In this document: positions 52,095 to 60,487 of the stretch, one piece after another
Position numbering within the stretch: the first letter of the stretch is position 1
How the letters are laid out: each line of letters begins with the position of its first letter
Assembly (NCBI RefSeq): GCF_039523795.1
Contig: NZ_BAAAFZ010000015.1
Coordinates: 62,001 to 126,000, forward strand
Origin: Craurococcus roseus
GTDB taxonomy: Bacteria > Pseudomonadota > Alphaproteobacteria > Acetobacterales > Acetobacteraceae
DNA length: 64,000 nt
Reading direction: 5' to 3'
Notes under the pieces: generated by a model
What the model was told of the DNA's origin: nothing
The model's input: the letters and a program-made list of their open reading frames with translations, nothing else
Databases searched by the model: none
Made by a program: the position numbers and the translations under genes

Positions 52095-53240
52095 TCAGCC
52101 CTCCACCACCTCCAGCACCGCCTCCGCCGCCGCCTCGCTCGGCGCCAGCCCCGGTGCTGGCCGCAGCATCGCCAGCACCTCCGCAAAGGCCGCCCGCTGC
52201 GCTTCCGCCGCGCCCGGGCCGCGCAGCAGCCGCGCCAGCTCCGCCGCCAGCCGTTCCGGCGTGCAGTTCTCCTGGATGCGCTCCGGCACCACCTCCCGCC
52301 CCGCCAGCAGGTTCACCAGCGAAGCGTGCGGCACTTCGATCAAGCGCCGAACGATGGCCGCGGTCACGGGATTCACCTTGTACCCGACCACGTGCGGTAC
52401 CCCGGCCACCGCCATCTCCAGGCTGGAGGTGCCGGATTTGATGAGCCCGGCCTCCGCCGCCGCGTAGCCGTCCCGCCTGTCCTCCGCGCGGGTCAGCAGC
52501 ACCGGCGGCACCGCCCACCCCGCCGTGCCCGCGCGCACCGCTTCCGCCACCGGCCCGGCCACCGGCAGCACCGGCCGCAGCCCCGGCGCCTCCCGCGACG
52601 CCAGCCGAAGCGCCTCGCCGAACACCCCTAGCAGCCGCGACACCTCGCCGCGCCGGCTGCCGGGCATCACCACCACCGGCCGCTCCGCCGCGCCGAGGTC
52701 GTGCGCCGCCCGGAACCGCACCGCGTCGCCGCCATCCACGCCGCTTTCCAGCACCGGGTGGCCGACGAAGCGCACCGGCACGCCCGCCCGCTCGAAGAAG
52801 GCCGGCTCGAAGGGCAGCAGCGCCAGGACCAGGTCAACCCGTTCCCGGATCTTGGCGACCCGCCACGGCCGCCACGCCCAGACCTGCGGCGCGACGTAGT
52901 GCACCACCCGCACGCCCTTCGACCGGACGCGGCCTGCGAGGCGGAGCGCGAAGGAGGGCGCGTCGATCGTCACCAGCGCCGCCGGCCGCCGCGCGAGGAT
53001 GTCGGCCTCGGCCTCGGCCATGCGCCCGGCCAACCGCCGCAGGTTCGGCACCACCTCCAGCAGCCCCATCAGCGACAAGTCGCGCATCGGGAACAAGCTC
53101 CGGAGCCCCGCCGCGGCCATGCGCTCCCCGCCGACGCCGGCGAACCCGACCCCCGGCCGCCGGCGCCGCAGCGCCGCCATCAGCCGGGCGCCGAGCACGT
53201 CGCCCGAGGCTTCGCCGGCCACCAGGTAGATGAGGGTCAC
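52095..53240 (-). CDS. lpxB: Lipid-A-disaccharide synthase
   Basis: A 381-residue glycosyltransferase that joins lipid X to UDP-diacylglucosamine. It opens with the hallmark LVAGEASGDVLGARLMAAL (about residues 6-24) and has GFAGVGGERMAAAGLRSLFPM, HYVAPQVWAWRPWRV, VGHPVLE, MPGSRRGEVSRL and the C-terminal KSGTSSLEMAVAGVPHVVGYK donor site. The GTG start gives the expected N-terminus. The usual lpxD-fabZ-lpxA neighbours are absent here. Confidence 0.95.
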   Translation of the reverse strand: MTLIYLVAGEASGDVLGARLMAALRRRRPGVGFAGVGGERMAAAGLRSLFPMRDLSLMGLLEVVPNLRRLAGRMAEAEADILARRPAALVTIDAPSFALRLAGRVRSKGVRVVHYVAPQVWAWRPWRVAKIRERVDLVLALLPFEPAFFERAGVPVRFVGHPVLESGVDGGDAVRFRAAHDLGAAERPVVVMPGSRRGEVSRLLGVFGEALRLASREAPGLRPVLPVAGPVAEAVRAGTAGWAVPPVLLTRAEDRRDGYAAAEAGLIKSGTSSLEMAVAGVPHVVGYKVNPVTAAIVRRLIEVPHASLVNLLAGREVVPERIQENCTPERLAAELARLLRGPGAAEAQRAAFAEVLAMLRPAPGLAPSEAAAEAVLEVVEG

Positions 53241-53271
53241 GCTTCGGGGCCGGTTTGTCGCGGCGCCGCGC

Positions 53272-53685
53272 TCACCGCTGCCCGTACAACGCCGCGGGGT
53301 CCGCCTCGGGCGCAGCGATCTCGACCGCCGCCCCGTCCCGGGCCGCCCGGTAGAAGCAGGTTCGCCGCCCGGTGTGGCAGGCGACCCCGGTTTGCTCCAC
53401 CAGCAGCAGCAGCGCGTCGCCGTCGCAGTCCAGCCGCATCTCCACCAGCCGCTGCTCCTGCCCCGAGGTCTCGCCCTTGCGCCACAACGCGCCGCGGCTG
53501 CGGGACCAGTAGCAGACCCGGCCGGTGCGGAGCGTCTCAGCCGCCGCCTCGCGGTTCATCCAGGCCAGCATCAGCACCTCGCCGCTGTCGTGCTGCTGCG
53601 CCACCGCCGCCACCAGCCCGCGCCCGTCGAAGCGGATGGCGTCGAGGAACGCGGCGTTCGGCTCGGGCGCGGCGGGGGAGGTCAT
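53272..53685 (-). CDS. hisI: Phosphoribosyl-AMP cyclohydrolase
   Basis: A 137-residue enzyme of histidine synthesis that opens the adenine ring of phosphoribosyl-AMP. Family motifs are seen: EVLMLAWMNREAAAETL, YWSRSRGALWRKGETSGQ (about residues 60-77), the metal-binding LDCDGDALLLLVEQ and ACHTGRRTCFYR. The start fits the monofunctional HisI length. It is divergent from zur across 78 bases. Confidence 0.95.
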   Translation of the reverse strand: MTSPAAPEPNAAFLDAIRFDGRGLVAAVAQQHDSGEVLMLAWMNREAAAETLRTGRVCYWSRSRGALWRKGETSGQEQRLVEMRLDCDGDALLLLVEQTGVACHTGRRTCFYRAARDGAAVEIAAPEADPAALYGQR

Positions 53686-53720
53686 GCGGCGGGCTTCCGT
53701 ATCGAGGGCTGGCGCGGCCC

Positions 53721-53728
53721 TATATAAG
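53721..53728 (+). promoter_or_regulatory. Candidate -10 element before zur
   Basis: TATATAAG stands out in otherwise GC-rich DNA, 35 bases before the zur GTG in the divergent hisI-zur gap. No good -35 at the standard spacing is visible, so the call is tentative. Confidence 0.3.
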
Positions 53729-53763
53729 ACCCGACCGACCGCAGCCAGGAGCGAGGAACGGGC

Positions 53764-54276
53764 GTGGCCGCACCGCTGGACACCATGCTGGACCGGGCCG
53801 AGGCCCAGTGCGCCCGCCGCGGCGCGCAACTGACCGAGTTGCGCCGGCAGGTCCTCCGCCTCGTCTTGGAAGCCGAGCAGCCCGTCGGCGCCTATGCCTT
53901 GCTGGACAAGCTCAAGACCCTCCGCAGCGGCGCCGCCCCGCCCACCGTGTACCGGGCGCTCGACTTCCTGCTGGAACAAGGCCTGATCCACAAGGTCGAG
54001 CGGCTGAACGCCTTCCTCGGCTGCGTGGAAGCAGGGCAAGGGGGCGGCGTCCACGACCACCCGCACGGCGCCGGAGGCCGCCAGGGCGGCCACGACCATC
54101 CGCACCAGTTCCTCATCTGCAGCAACTGCGGCGCCACGGCCGAGATCAGCGACCCCGCGATAACGGCGGCTCTGGCTTCCGCCTCGGTCGCGGCCGGCTT
54201 CACCCTGCACCGGGCGACGGTGGAAGCGGAGGGCGTGTGCGCCGACTGCGCCGCCGCAGCGGCGAAGGCGTCCTGA
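53764..54276 (+). CDS. zur: Fur-family regulator, Zur-like, with duplicated His motif
   Basis: A 170-residue repressor with an N-terminal winged helix (about residues 10-80; LRRQVLRLVLEAEQPVGAYALLDKL and PPTVYRALDFLLEQGLIHKVERLNAF). The C-terminal metal domain has the structural CxxC pairs CSNC (119-122) and CADC (about 161). The His-rich metal loop HDHPH occurs twice, at residues 97-101 and 110-114, where one copy is usual. Sequence fits Zur better than Fur because of the ERLNAFLGC...HPHQFLIC pattern. It would repress zinc-uptake genes, none of which are nearby. Confidence 0.88.
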   Translation: MAAPLDTMLDRAEAQCARRGAQLTELRRQVLRLVLEAEQPVGAYALLDKLKTLRSGAAPPTVYRALDFLLEQGLIHKVERLNAFLGCVEAGQGGGVHDHPHGAGGRQGGHDHPHQFLICSNCGATAEISDPAITAALASASVAAGFTLHRATVEAEGVCADCAAAAAKAS

Positions 54277-54458
54277 AGCGCTCGCGTTCCGCCGGCGGGA
54301 AAAGCTACACCGCCCGAGCCAACGCCCGGTCCGCGTCTTTCGTCCGGAAAGCCCGCGAGGCACCGATCGCGCCAGCGCCGCCGCTCCCGCCCGGCCGCGA
54401 ACAGGTCCGCCGCGCCGCCGAAGCGGCGTCGCGCTACGGCGCGCGCCTCACGACGTGA
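54237..54458 (+). CDS. Possible small basic protein after zur
   Basis: A frame of up to 73 residues from GTG 54237, overlapping the zur end by 40 bases and the convergent cystathionine lyase end by 11. It fills a stretch with no other gene, and its codons keep the strong G/C third-position bias of real genes here. The product is Arg/Ala-rich (KSYTARANARSASFVRKARE, then PAPPLPPGREQVRRAAEAAS). No family recognised and no ribosome-binding site, so it may be spurious. Confidence 0.3.
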   Translation: MRRLRRRSGEGVLKRSRSAGGKSYTARANARSASFVRKAREAPIAPAPPLPPGREQVRRAAEAASRYGARLTT

Positions 54459-55662
54459 CGACCGCGAGCCGCACCAATCCCTGTTCCAGATCGGCGATCA
54501 GGTCCGCCGGCTCCTCCAGCCCGATGTGCAGCCGCGCCATCGGCCCGCCGAAGGCGCCCGTGCCGGCCGTCCGCGTGACGAAGCCGGTGGTGGGCAGCGC
54601 CAGGCTCTCGTAGCCGCCCCAGCTCGCGCCGATGCCGAACAGGCACAGCCCGTCGATGAACCGCGTCACGTCCTCGATGGAGAACCGCGGCTGGAACACC
54701 ACGCCGAACAGGCTGCAAGCCCCGGTGAAGTCGCGCTTCCAGAGGTGGTGCTGCGGGTGGCCCGGCAGGGCGGGGTGCATCACCTTCAGCACCTCCGGCC
54801 GCCCTTCCAGCCACCGCGCCACCTCCAGGCCGTTGGCCTCCTGGCGTTCCAACCGGACCGCCATGGTCCGCAGGCCCCGCAACGCCAGCCACACGTCGTC
54901 CGGCGAGGCGTACTGGCCCAGCGTGGAGGCGGCGCCGCGCACCGCCTTCCAGTCCTCCTCGTCCTGCACTGTCACGCTGCCGAGCAGGATGTCGGAGTGG
55001 CCGCCGACGTACTTGGTCAGGGCCTGGATGGATACGTCCACCCCGTGGCGGAAAGGCTGGAAGTGGTGGATGCCCCAGGTGTTGTCCATCAGCACCTTGG
55101 CACCGGCGGCGTGCGCGGCGCGGGCGATGGCGGGCACGTCCTGCACCTCGAAGGTGTGGCTGCCGGGGCTCTCGACGAAGACGACGCGGGTGTTGGCGCG
55201 GGTCAGGCCGCGCATCCCCGCCTCGTCCACGGTCGGGTCGTAGTAGGTGGTTTCGATGCCCCAGCCCTTGAGCAAGGTGTCGCAGAGGTTGCGCGTCGGC
55301 CCGTACACGCTGTCCGGCACCAGGCAGTGGTCGCCCGCCTTGAGGTAGGCCAGCATCGGCACCACCACGGCGGCGAGGCCGGTGCCGACGATCAGGCAGC
55401 GCGTGCCGCCCTCCACCTCGGCGACCATGTCCTCCAGGGCGTAGTGCGTCGGCCCGCCCTGGGTGCCGTAGGTCAGGTACTGGTCGAAGCGCCGCTTCGC
55501 CGCACCGATCCGCCCCGCGCAATCGGGGTAAAGCACGGTGGAGCCGCGGTGGACCGGCGGGTTGACGAAGCCGTGGACGCGCGTGCCGGCGCGCCCGCAG
55601 TGGCTCATGCGCGTGGCGAAGCCCTGCTGCTTCTGTGCGGGAGGAGGGGCGTCGTCGGGCAT
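54448..55662 (-). CDS. metC: Cystathionine beta-lyase family PLP enzyme
   Basis: A 404-residue fold-type I PLP enzyme with GTQGGPTHYALEDMVAEVEGG (about residues 68-88), the phosphate-binding VGTGLAAV, MDNTWGIHHFQPFRHGVD and the PLP Lys in SIQALTKYVGGHSD (about 206). It likely splits cystathionine to homocysteine, ammonia and pyruvate. Neighbouring sseA, whose enzyme handles sulfur from cysteine, shares one base with its start (TGATG). Other Cys/Met gamma-family activities cannot be excluded. Confidence 0.88.
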   Translation of the reverse strand: MPDDAPPPAQKQQGFATRMSHCGRAGTRVHGFVNPPVHRGSTVLYPDCAGRIGAAKRRFDQYLTYGTQGGPTHYALEDMVAEVEGGTRCLIVGTGLAAVVVPMLAYLKAGDHCLVPDSVYGPTRNLCDTLLKGWGIETTYYDPTVDEAGMRGLTRANTRVVFVESPGSHTFEVQDVPAIARAAHAAGAKVLMDNTWGIHHFQPFRHGVDVSIQALTKYVGGHSDILLGSVTVQDEEDWKAVRGAASTLGQYASPDDVWLALRGLRTMAVRLERQEANGLEVARWLEGRPEVLKVMHPALPGHPQHHLWKRDFTGACSLFGVVFQPRFSIEDVTRFIDGLCLFGIGASWGGYESLALPTTGFVTRTAGTGAFGGPMARLHIGLEEPADLIADLEQGLVRLAVVTS

Positions 55663-56510
55663 CAGGCGGTCGCCTTCGGGGTTTCGGGCCGCGAGGCCCA
55701 TTCGGTCCAGGAGCCGTCGTACACGGCCGCTTCGGGCAGGCCGGCGCGGACGAGCCCGAGCGAGAGGATGCAGGCGGTGACGCCGCTGCCGCAGGAGGTG
55801 ACGACCGGCCGCTCCGCCTCGACGCCCGCCGCCTCGAACCGCGCCCGCAGCGCCACCGGGTCCAGCATGGTCCCGTCCGGGTTCAGCAACTCGGCATAAG
55901 GCAGGTTCGCCGCGCCCGGCATGTGGCCGGAGGGCAGGCCGGGCCGCAGCTCAGGCGCCGAGCCGTCGAACCGGCCCTTGGAGCGGGCGTCGAGGATCAG
56001 CGCCTCGCCGCCCCCTTGGCGGACGATGCGCTTGACGTCGCCGATGCCCCTGACCCGGTCGGCCCGGAAATCCGCGACGAAGCGGCCGGGCTGGGGAGCA
56101 GGGGGCTCGCCGCTCTCGGTCGGCCGGTTCTCCCGCCGCCACTTGGGCAAGCCGCCGTCCAGCACCGCCGCCGATTCGTGCCCGAAGAGCCGCATCAGCC
56201 ACCAGCCGCGCGCTGCGGAGGCGAGGCCCTTCTGGTCGTAGAACACGAACCGCGAGTCGTTTGAAACGCCCAGCGCCGCCATGAGCTTTTCGAAACGCGC
56301 CGGGGTCGGGATCATGTGCGGCAGGTCGTTGTCGGGATCGGCCACCTCGTCGATGTCGAAGTAGCGCGCGCCGGGGATGCGTGCCGCGATGAAATCCTTG
56401 CGCCCGTCCTGCGGCTCGTTCGGCAGATACATGGTGGCGTCGAACACGACTAGGCCGGGTTTGCCGAGTTCCGAGGCGAGCCATTCGGTCGAGACCAGAG
56501 GTTCCATCAT
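55662..56510 (-). CDS. sseA: 3-mercaptopyruvate sulfurtransferase
   Basis: A 282-residue two-domain rhodanese. The N-terminal domain (about 1-140) is non-catalytic (VFDATMYLPNEPQDGRKDF; RFVFYDQKGLASAARGWW). The C-terminal domain has the active loop CGSGVTAC (about residue 235), the mercaptopyruvate-type signature rather than the CRKGVT of thiosulfate enzymes. It lies 3 bases after alaX and overlaps metC by one base within a four-gene operon. Confidence 0.92.
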   Translation of the reverse strand: MMEPLVSTEWLASELGKPGLVVFDATMYLPNEPQDGRKDFIAARIPGARYFDIDEVADPDNDLPHMIPTPARFEKLMAALGVSNDSRFVFYDQKGLASAARGWWLMRLFGHESAAVLDGGLPKWRRENRPTESGEPPAPQPGRFVADFRADRVRGIGDVKRIVRQGGGEALILDARSKGRFDGSAPELRPGLPSGHMPGAANLPYAELLNPDGTMLDPVALRARFEAAGVEAERPVVTSCGSGVTACILSLGLVRAGLPEAAVYDGSWTEWASRPETPKATA

Positions 56511-56513
56511 GGC

Positions 56514-57236
56514 CTACTCCCCCGCCAGCACGATGTAGACGCGCCGGTTCTGCTTGCCCTTGTTCTCCAGCCTCGTCACCTCCACCCGGCCGATCTCGCG
56601 GGTGGAGCGCACGTGCGTGCCCCCGCAGGGCTGGAGGTCCACGGGCGCGTCTTCCGGCCCGATCCGCACCAGGCGGACACGCCCGGCGCCGCGCGGCGGC
56701 TGCACGGAAAGCGTCCGCACCAGCTCGGGCTGGTTGTCCAGCTCCGCCTCGGTGATCCAGCGCTCGCCCACGGGGTGGTCGGCGGCGATCAAGGCGGCCA
56801 ACCGTTCGGTGAGCCACTCCTTCGCCGGCGGGTCCGGAAGGTCGAAGTCGAGTCGCGACCGCTCGGCGCCGATCTGCCCGCCGGTGACGCCCGCGCCCGG
56901 TATGAGGCTGCACAGCAGGTGCAGGGTGGTGTGCATCCGCATGTGCCGGTGGCGGAGCGCCCAATCCAGCGAGGCGCGCACCTCGGAGCCCACCGGCGGC
57001 AGCGCCGAGCCCTCGGCCGGCAGGTGCAGCACCGTGTCGTCCGGCCCCTTCATCGCGCGGGCGACGAGCATGGAGCCGCCGTCCCATTCCAGCGCGCCGG
57101 TGTCGCCGGGCTGGCCGCCGGCCTGGGCGTAGAACACGGTGCGGTCGAGCAGCACGCCTTCCGGCCCCGCCGCCAGCACGCGCGCGGCGCACCCGCGGGC
57201 GTAAGGGTCGGCTCGGTACAGCAGCTCGGTCGTCAT
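56514..57236 (-). CDS. alaX: AlaX-type alanyl-tRNA editing protein
   Basis: A 240-residue free-standing editing domain that removes serine or glycine wrongly attached to tRNA(Ala). The zinc motifs HTTLH (His-x3-His, about residues 100-104) and CGGTH (Cys-x3-His, about 203-207) are present, as are TVFYAQAGGQPGDTG and GGQIGAERSRLDFD of the AlaRS editing fold. No synthetase domain. ATG 57236 overlaps the nudF stop. Confidence 0.92.
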   Translation of the reverse strand: MTTELLYRADPYARGCAARVLAAGPEGVLLDRTVFYAQAGGQPGDTGALEWDGGSMLVARAMKGPDDTVLHLPAEGSALPPVGSEVRASLDWALRHRHMRMHTTLHLLCSLIPGAGVTGGQIGAERSRLDFDLPDPPAKEWLTERLAALIAADHPVGERWITEAELDNQPELVRTLSVQPPRGAGRVRLVRIGPEDAPVDLQPCGGTHVRSTREIGRVEVTRLENKGKQNRRVYIVLAGE

Positions 57237-57886
57237 GCGGCCTCCGCGGTCCACTCGCGGCGCAGGCGAGCGCGGTGGTGCCGCAACCAGAACAGGCACA
57301 GCGCCGCCGACACGTTCTGGACGCCGCCGCTATCCACCGCGGCGAAGGCGGCCTCGGCGGGCATCACCAGCACCCGCGTGTCCTCGCCTTCGGACTCGAC
57401 GCCGCCGTTGCCCGCCTCCTCCGGCGAGGCCGGCAAGGAGACGTGGGCGGCGTAGTAGTGCATCACCTCGTCGCAGCCGCCCTGCATCAGCATGTAGCGG
57501 CCGATGCGCTCCATGCGTTCCGGCCGCAGCCGCGCTTCTTCGGCGACCTCGCGCCACGCCGCGTCTTCCGGGTCCTCGCCGTCCTCCACCAAGCCGGCAG
57601 GGCATTCCGTCATCACCGGCGGGAGGCCGGCGGCGAGGGCAGGGAGGCGGAACTGCTCGATCAAGGCGACGCTGTCGCGCACCGGGTCGTAGGGCAGCAC
57701 GGCGCAGCCGCGCCCGCGCCGCCACAGCTCCCAGGTCAGCTCGGAGGAGCGCGCGCCGTCGAAGCGGGTGTAGCGGAAGCGCACGCGCTGGAGCGGGAAG
57801 CGGCCGCCCCAGACCACCTCGTCCTCCAGCACCGTCATGCCCGGGTGCGCCGGGACGGGCGGCGCCTTGGGTGGTCTGGCCTTCAT
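57233..57886 (-). CDS. nudF: NUDIX hydrolase, ADP-ribose pyrophosphatase-like
   Basis: A 217-residue protein with the NUDIX box GLVEDGEDPEDAAWREVAEEA (Glu-x-x-Glu-Glu catalytic core, about residues 101-121) and a preceding CPA as in ADP-ribose diphosphatases. FRLPALAAGLPPVMTECPAG matches that subfamily. It opens the nudF-alaX-sseA-metC operon and is divergent from the EamA gene across 37 bases. Confidence 0.85.
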   Translation of the reverse strand: MKARPPKAPPVPAHPGMTVLEDEVVWGGRFPLQRVRFRYTRFDGARSSELTWELWRRGRGCAVLPYDPVRDSVALIEQFRLPALAAGLPPVMTECPAGLVEDGEDPEDAAWREVAEEARLRPERMERIGRYMLMQGGCDEVMHYYAAHVSLPASPEEAGNGGVESEGEDTRVLVMPAEAAFAAVDSGGVQNVSAALCLFWLRHHRARLRREWTAEAA

Positions 57887-57923
57887 GGGGCGCGGACCCT
57901 ACCCTCGGCGCCGAATTCCGTCC

Positions 57924-58856
57924 ATGGACACCGCACCCCCGACAACCGCGCCCGGCGGAGCCGCCGCCGCTGCCGCCGCCCTGGGCCGCGCCCGGCGCCG
58001 GGCGGTGCTGCTCGTGCTCGGGGCCGCCGCCGTCTTTTCCGTGGCGGGCGCCTTCGTGAAGGCGCTGGATGGCGCCATCCCGCTCGCGCAGGTGGTGTTC
58101 TGCCGCAACCTGTTCTGCTTGCCCGTCTTGCTGCCCCTGCTGTGGCGGGGCGGCGGCCTGCGCGCGTTGCGGACGTCCAGGCCGGGCCTGCACGCCTGGC
58201 GCACCGCGGCCGGGCTGATGGGCATGTGCGGCGCCTTCTACGGCTACGCGACGCTGCCGCTCGCCACCGTCACCGCGCTCGGCTTCACCATGCCGCTGTT
58301 CCTGACCCTGCTCTCGATCCCCTTGCTGGGCGAGCGCGTCGGCCAGCGGCGCGGCGCGGCGGTGCTGGTGGGCTTCGGCGGCGTGCTGCTCATGGCCAAC
58401 CCGGCGGGAATGCCGGAGGGCCAAGCCTTCGCGGTCGGCATCGTGCTCATGGGCGCGGTGGGATGGGCGTTGGCCATGATCTCCATCCGCCGCTTGGGCG
58501 ACGCCGGCGAGAGCGGCGTTGCGATCGTGCTCTGGTTCGCCTTCAGCGCCGCCGTGGTGTCCGGCATCGCCGCCGCGCCGGGCTGGCTGGCGCCGACCGC
58601 GACGCAATGGCTGCTGCTGGCCGGCACCGGCCTCGTGTCGGCGGCGGCGCAGGTGATGATGACGGAGGGGTACCGGCGCGGCGAGGCGACCCTGCTCGCC
58701 CCGTTCGAGTACTCCGCCATCGTCTGGACCACGCTGACCGGCGCGCTCATCTGGGCCGAGTCGCCGGACGGCTGGGACTTGGCCGGCATCCTCGTGCTGG
58801 TGGGCTCCGGCCTCTACATCTGGCGCCGCGAGGTGGCGCTCGGGTTGCGGCGGTGA
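57924..58856 (+). CDS. EamA/DMT-family transporter
   Basis: A 310-residue inner-membrane protein with about ten helices in two EamA repeats (VLLVLGAAAVFSVAGAFVKAL ... GFGGVLLMANPAGMPEG; then VGIVLMGAVGWALAMISIRRLG ... ILVLVGSGLYIWRREVAL). The ATEGYRRGEATLLAPFEYSAIVW-like segment in the second half is typical of the subgroup near RhaT/YdcZ exporters of small metabolites. Substrate unknown. No operon partner. Confidence 0.88.
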   Translation: MDTAPPTTAPGGAAAAAAALGRARRRAVLLVLGAAAVFSVAGAFVKALDGAIPLAQVVFCRNLFCLPVLLPLLWRGGGLRALRTSRPGLHAWRTAAGLMGMCGAFYGYATLPLATVTALGFTMPLFLTLLSIPLLGERVGQRRGAAVLVGFGGVLLMANPAGMPEGQAFAVGIVLMGAVGWALAMISIRRLGDAGESGVAIVLWFAFSAAVVSGIAAAPGWLAPTATQWLLLAGTGLVSAAAQVMMTEGYRRGEATLLAPFEYSAIVWTTLTGALIWAESPDGWDLAGILVLVGSGLYIWRREVALGLRR

Positions 58857-58862
58857 CGCCGC

Positions 58863-59843
58863 CTACGTCACCAGCACCACCTTCCCGAAATGCCGGTTCG
58901 CCTTCATGTGCTCCAGCGCCGCCGCGGCCTCCGCCAGCGGGAAGGTCCGGTCGAGCGGCAGGCGCAGCTTGCCCGCCTCGACCGCGCCCCACAGGTCCGC
59001 CCGCATGCGCCGGTTGATCTCGCGCACCTCGTTCACGCTGCGGGTGCGGAACGTCACGCCGATGTAGCTGATGCGGCGCATGGCGTGGAGGTCGAAGTCG
59101 AACTCGCCCTTGGCGCCGCCGAGCCGGCCGACGTTGACGATGCGCCCGAGGATGGCGCAGGCGCGCAGGTTGCCGTTCGCCACCGGGGCCGAGACCTGGT
59201 CCACGATCAGCTCCACCCCACGCCCGCCGGTCGCCTCCAGCACGCGGTCGGGCCAAGCGGAATCGGAGGTGTCGACCGCCACGTCGCAGCCGAACTCGCC
59301 GAGCCGCGCCCGCCGCCCCGCGTCCGTGGAACTGCCGAGCACGAGCTTCGCGCCCATCAGCTTGGCGATCTGCATCCCCATCAATCCGACGCCGGAGGAG
59401 GCGCCCTGGATCAGCACGCACTCGCCCCGCGTGAGGCGGCCGTTGGTGACGACGGCGTCGTGCATGGTCTGTAGCGCTATGGGCAGCGTCGCCGCCTGCT
59501 CCCAACTCATGCTGTTGCCCGGTACCGGCGAGACGCGGCCCCAGTCAGCCACCGCGAGCTCGGCGTAGCCCGCGGCGCCGGAGCACATCACCCGCGCGCC
59601 CGGTGCGATGCCGGCCGAGGCGGGCACCTCGGAGCCGACCTCCACCACCTCGCCCGCGAACTCCATGCCGACGATCGTGCCCGGGCCGCCGACGCTGCCG
59701 TGCGCGTGCCCGGCGGCCACGGCCAAGTCGGCGCGGTTGAGCCCGCACGCGCGCACCCGCACCAGCACCTGCTGCGCGGTTGGCTTAGGCTCCGGCACGT
59801 CCCGCACCTGCACGCCGGCTTCCGTGACGACGGCTGCTTTCAT
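58863..59843 (-). CDS. Zinc-binding-type (quinone oxidoreductase-like) dehydrogenase
   Basis: A 326-residue medium-chain dehydrogenase with the GroES-like N-terminus (VRACGLNRADLAVAAGHAHG; GMEFAGEVVEVGSEVP) and Rossmann motif GASSGVGLMGMQIAKLMG (about residues 148-165), then ECVL and GRGVELIVDQVSAP. It lacks the zinc ligands, like quinone oxidoreductases and enoyl reductases, and ends HFGKVVLVT. Probably NADPH-dependent on an enone or quinone. It is 35 bases beyond the methyltransferase stop on the same strand. Confidence 0.87.
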   Translation of the reverse strand: MKAAVVTEAGVQVRDVPEPKPTAQQVLVRVRACGLNRADLAVAAGHAHGSVGGPGTIVGMEFAGEVVEVGSEVPASAGIAPGARVMCSGAAGYAELAVADWGRVSPVPGNSMSWEQAATLPIALQTMHDAVVTNGRLTRGECVLIQGASSGVGLMGMQIAKLMGAKLVLGSSTDAGRRARLGEFGCDVAVDTSDSAWPDRVLEATGGRGVELIVDQVSAPVANGNLRACAILGRIVNVGRLGGAKGEFDFDLHAMRRISYIGVTFRTRSVNEVREINRRMRADLWGAVEAGKLRLPLDRTFPLAEAAAALEHMKANRHFGKVVLVT

Positions 59844-59878
59844 GGCTGGTCCTCCCTCAGGTCGGGTCGGAGGCTGGC

Positions 59879-60481
59879 CTATCCAAGCCGCGCGAGCCAG
59901 ACCGTGTGGCCGCCGCACGCCGGGTCCTCCACGGCGTGCGCCGCGACTTCGAAGCCGTTCGCGGCCAGCAGCGCGCGGTACTCCGCAGCGTCGAGGCTCG
60001 CGTGGTAGAGCGGTTCGCCGCGGAACTGGACCATCGCCACGCCGTGCGCCGGGCCGCTGGTGAACATCAGGGCGGCGCCCGGCGCGGCGTGCGACCGGAA
60101 GACCGGGAACATCCGGCGCTGGTCCCCGGGGCGCAGGTGGAAGAAGCTGTCCCAGGCGAGGAGGCCGCCGAAGGCGCGGCCGAGCGACAGCGCCCGCATG
60201 TCCGCGGCGCGCCAATCACCGCGCGGGAAGCGCTCCCGGCAAAGGCCGATCATCTCCGGCGCGGAGTCGATCCCGGTGACGGCGTGACCGTTCTCGATCA
60301 GGTACCGCCCGATCGGCTCGGCGGAGCCGCAGCCGATGTCGAGCACCGCGGCGCCCGGGGGCAGGAGCGCCAGGAAGCGGTCGAGCCAGGCGCCTTCGAG
60401 CAGCGTGGTGCCGCGGTCCTCCGCCCAAGCGCGGGCGTGCCGCCGGTACAACCCGATGATGCGCTCGGCTTCGCAGGCCAC
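59879..60481 (-). CDS. Class I SAM-dependent methyltransferase
   Basis: A 200-residue Rossmann methyltransferase with the SAM motif AVLDIGCGSAEPIGRYLIE (about residues 40-58), the acidic residue in VTGIDSAPEMI, and AWDSFFHLRPGDQ. GTG 60481 lies 6 bases after the GNAT stop. The acceptor is unknown. Confidence 0.83.
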   Translation of the reverse strand: MACEAERIIGLYRRHARAWAEDRGTTLLEGAWLDRFLALLPPGAAVLDIGCGSAEPIGRYLIENGHAVTGIDSAPEMIGLCRERFPRGDWRAADMRALSLGRAFGGLLAWDSFFHLRPGDQRRMFPVFRSHAAPGAALMFTSGPAHGVAMVQFRGEPLYHASLDAAEYRALLAANGFEVAAHAVEDPACGGHTVWLARLG

Positions 60482-60487
60482 GCGGCC

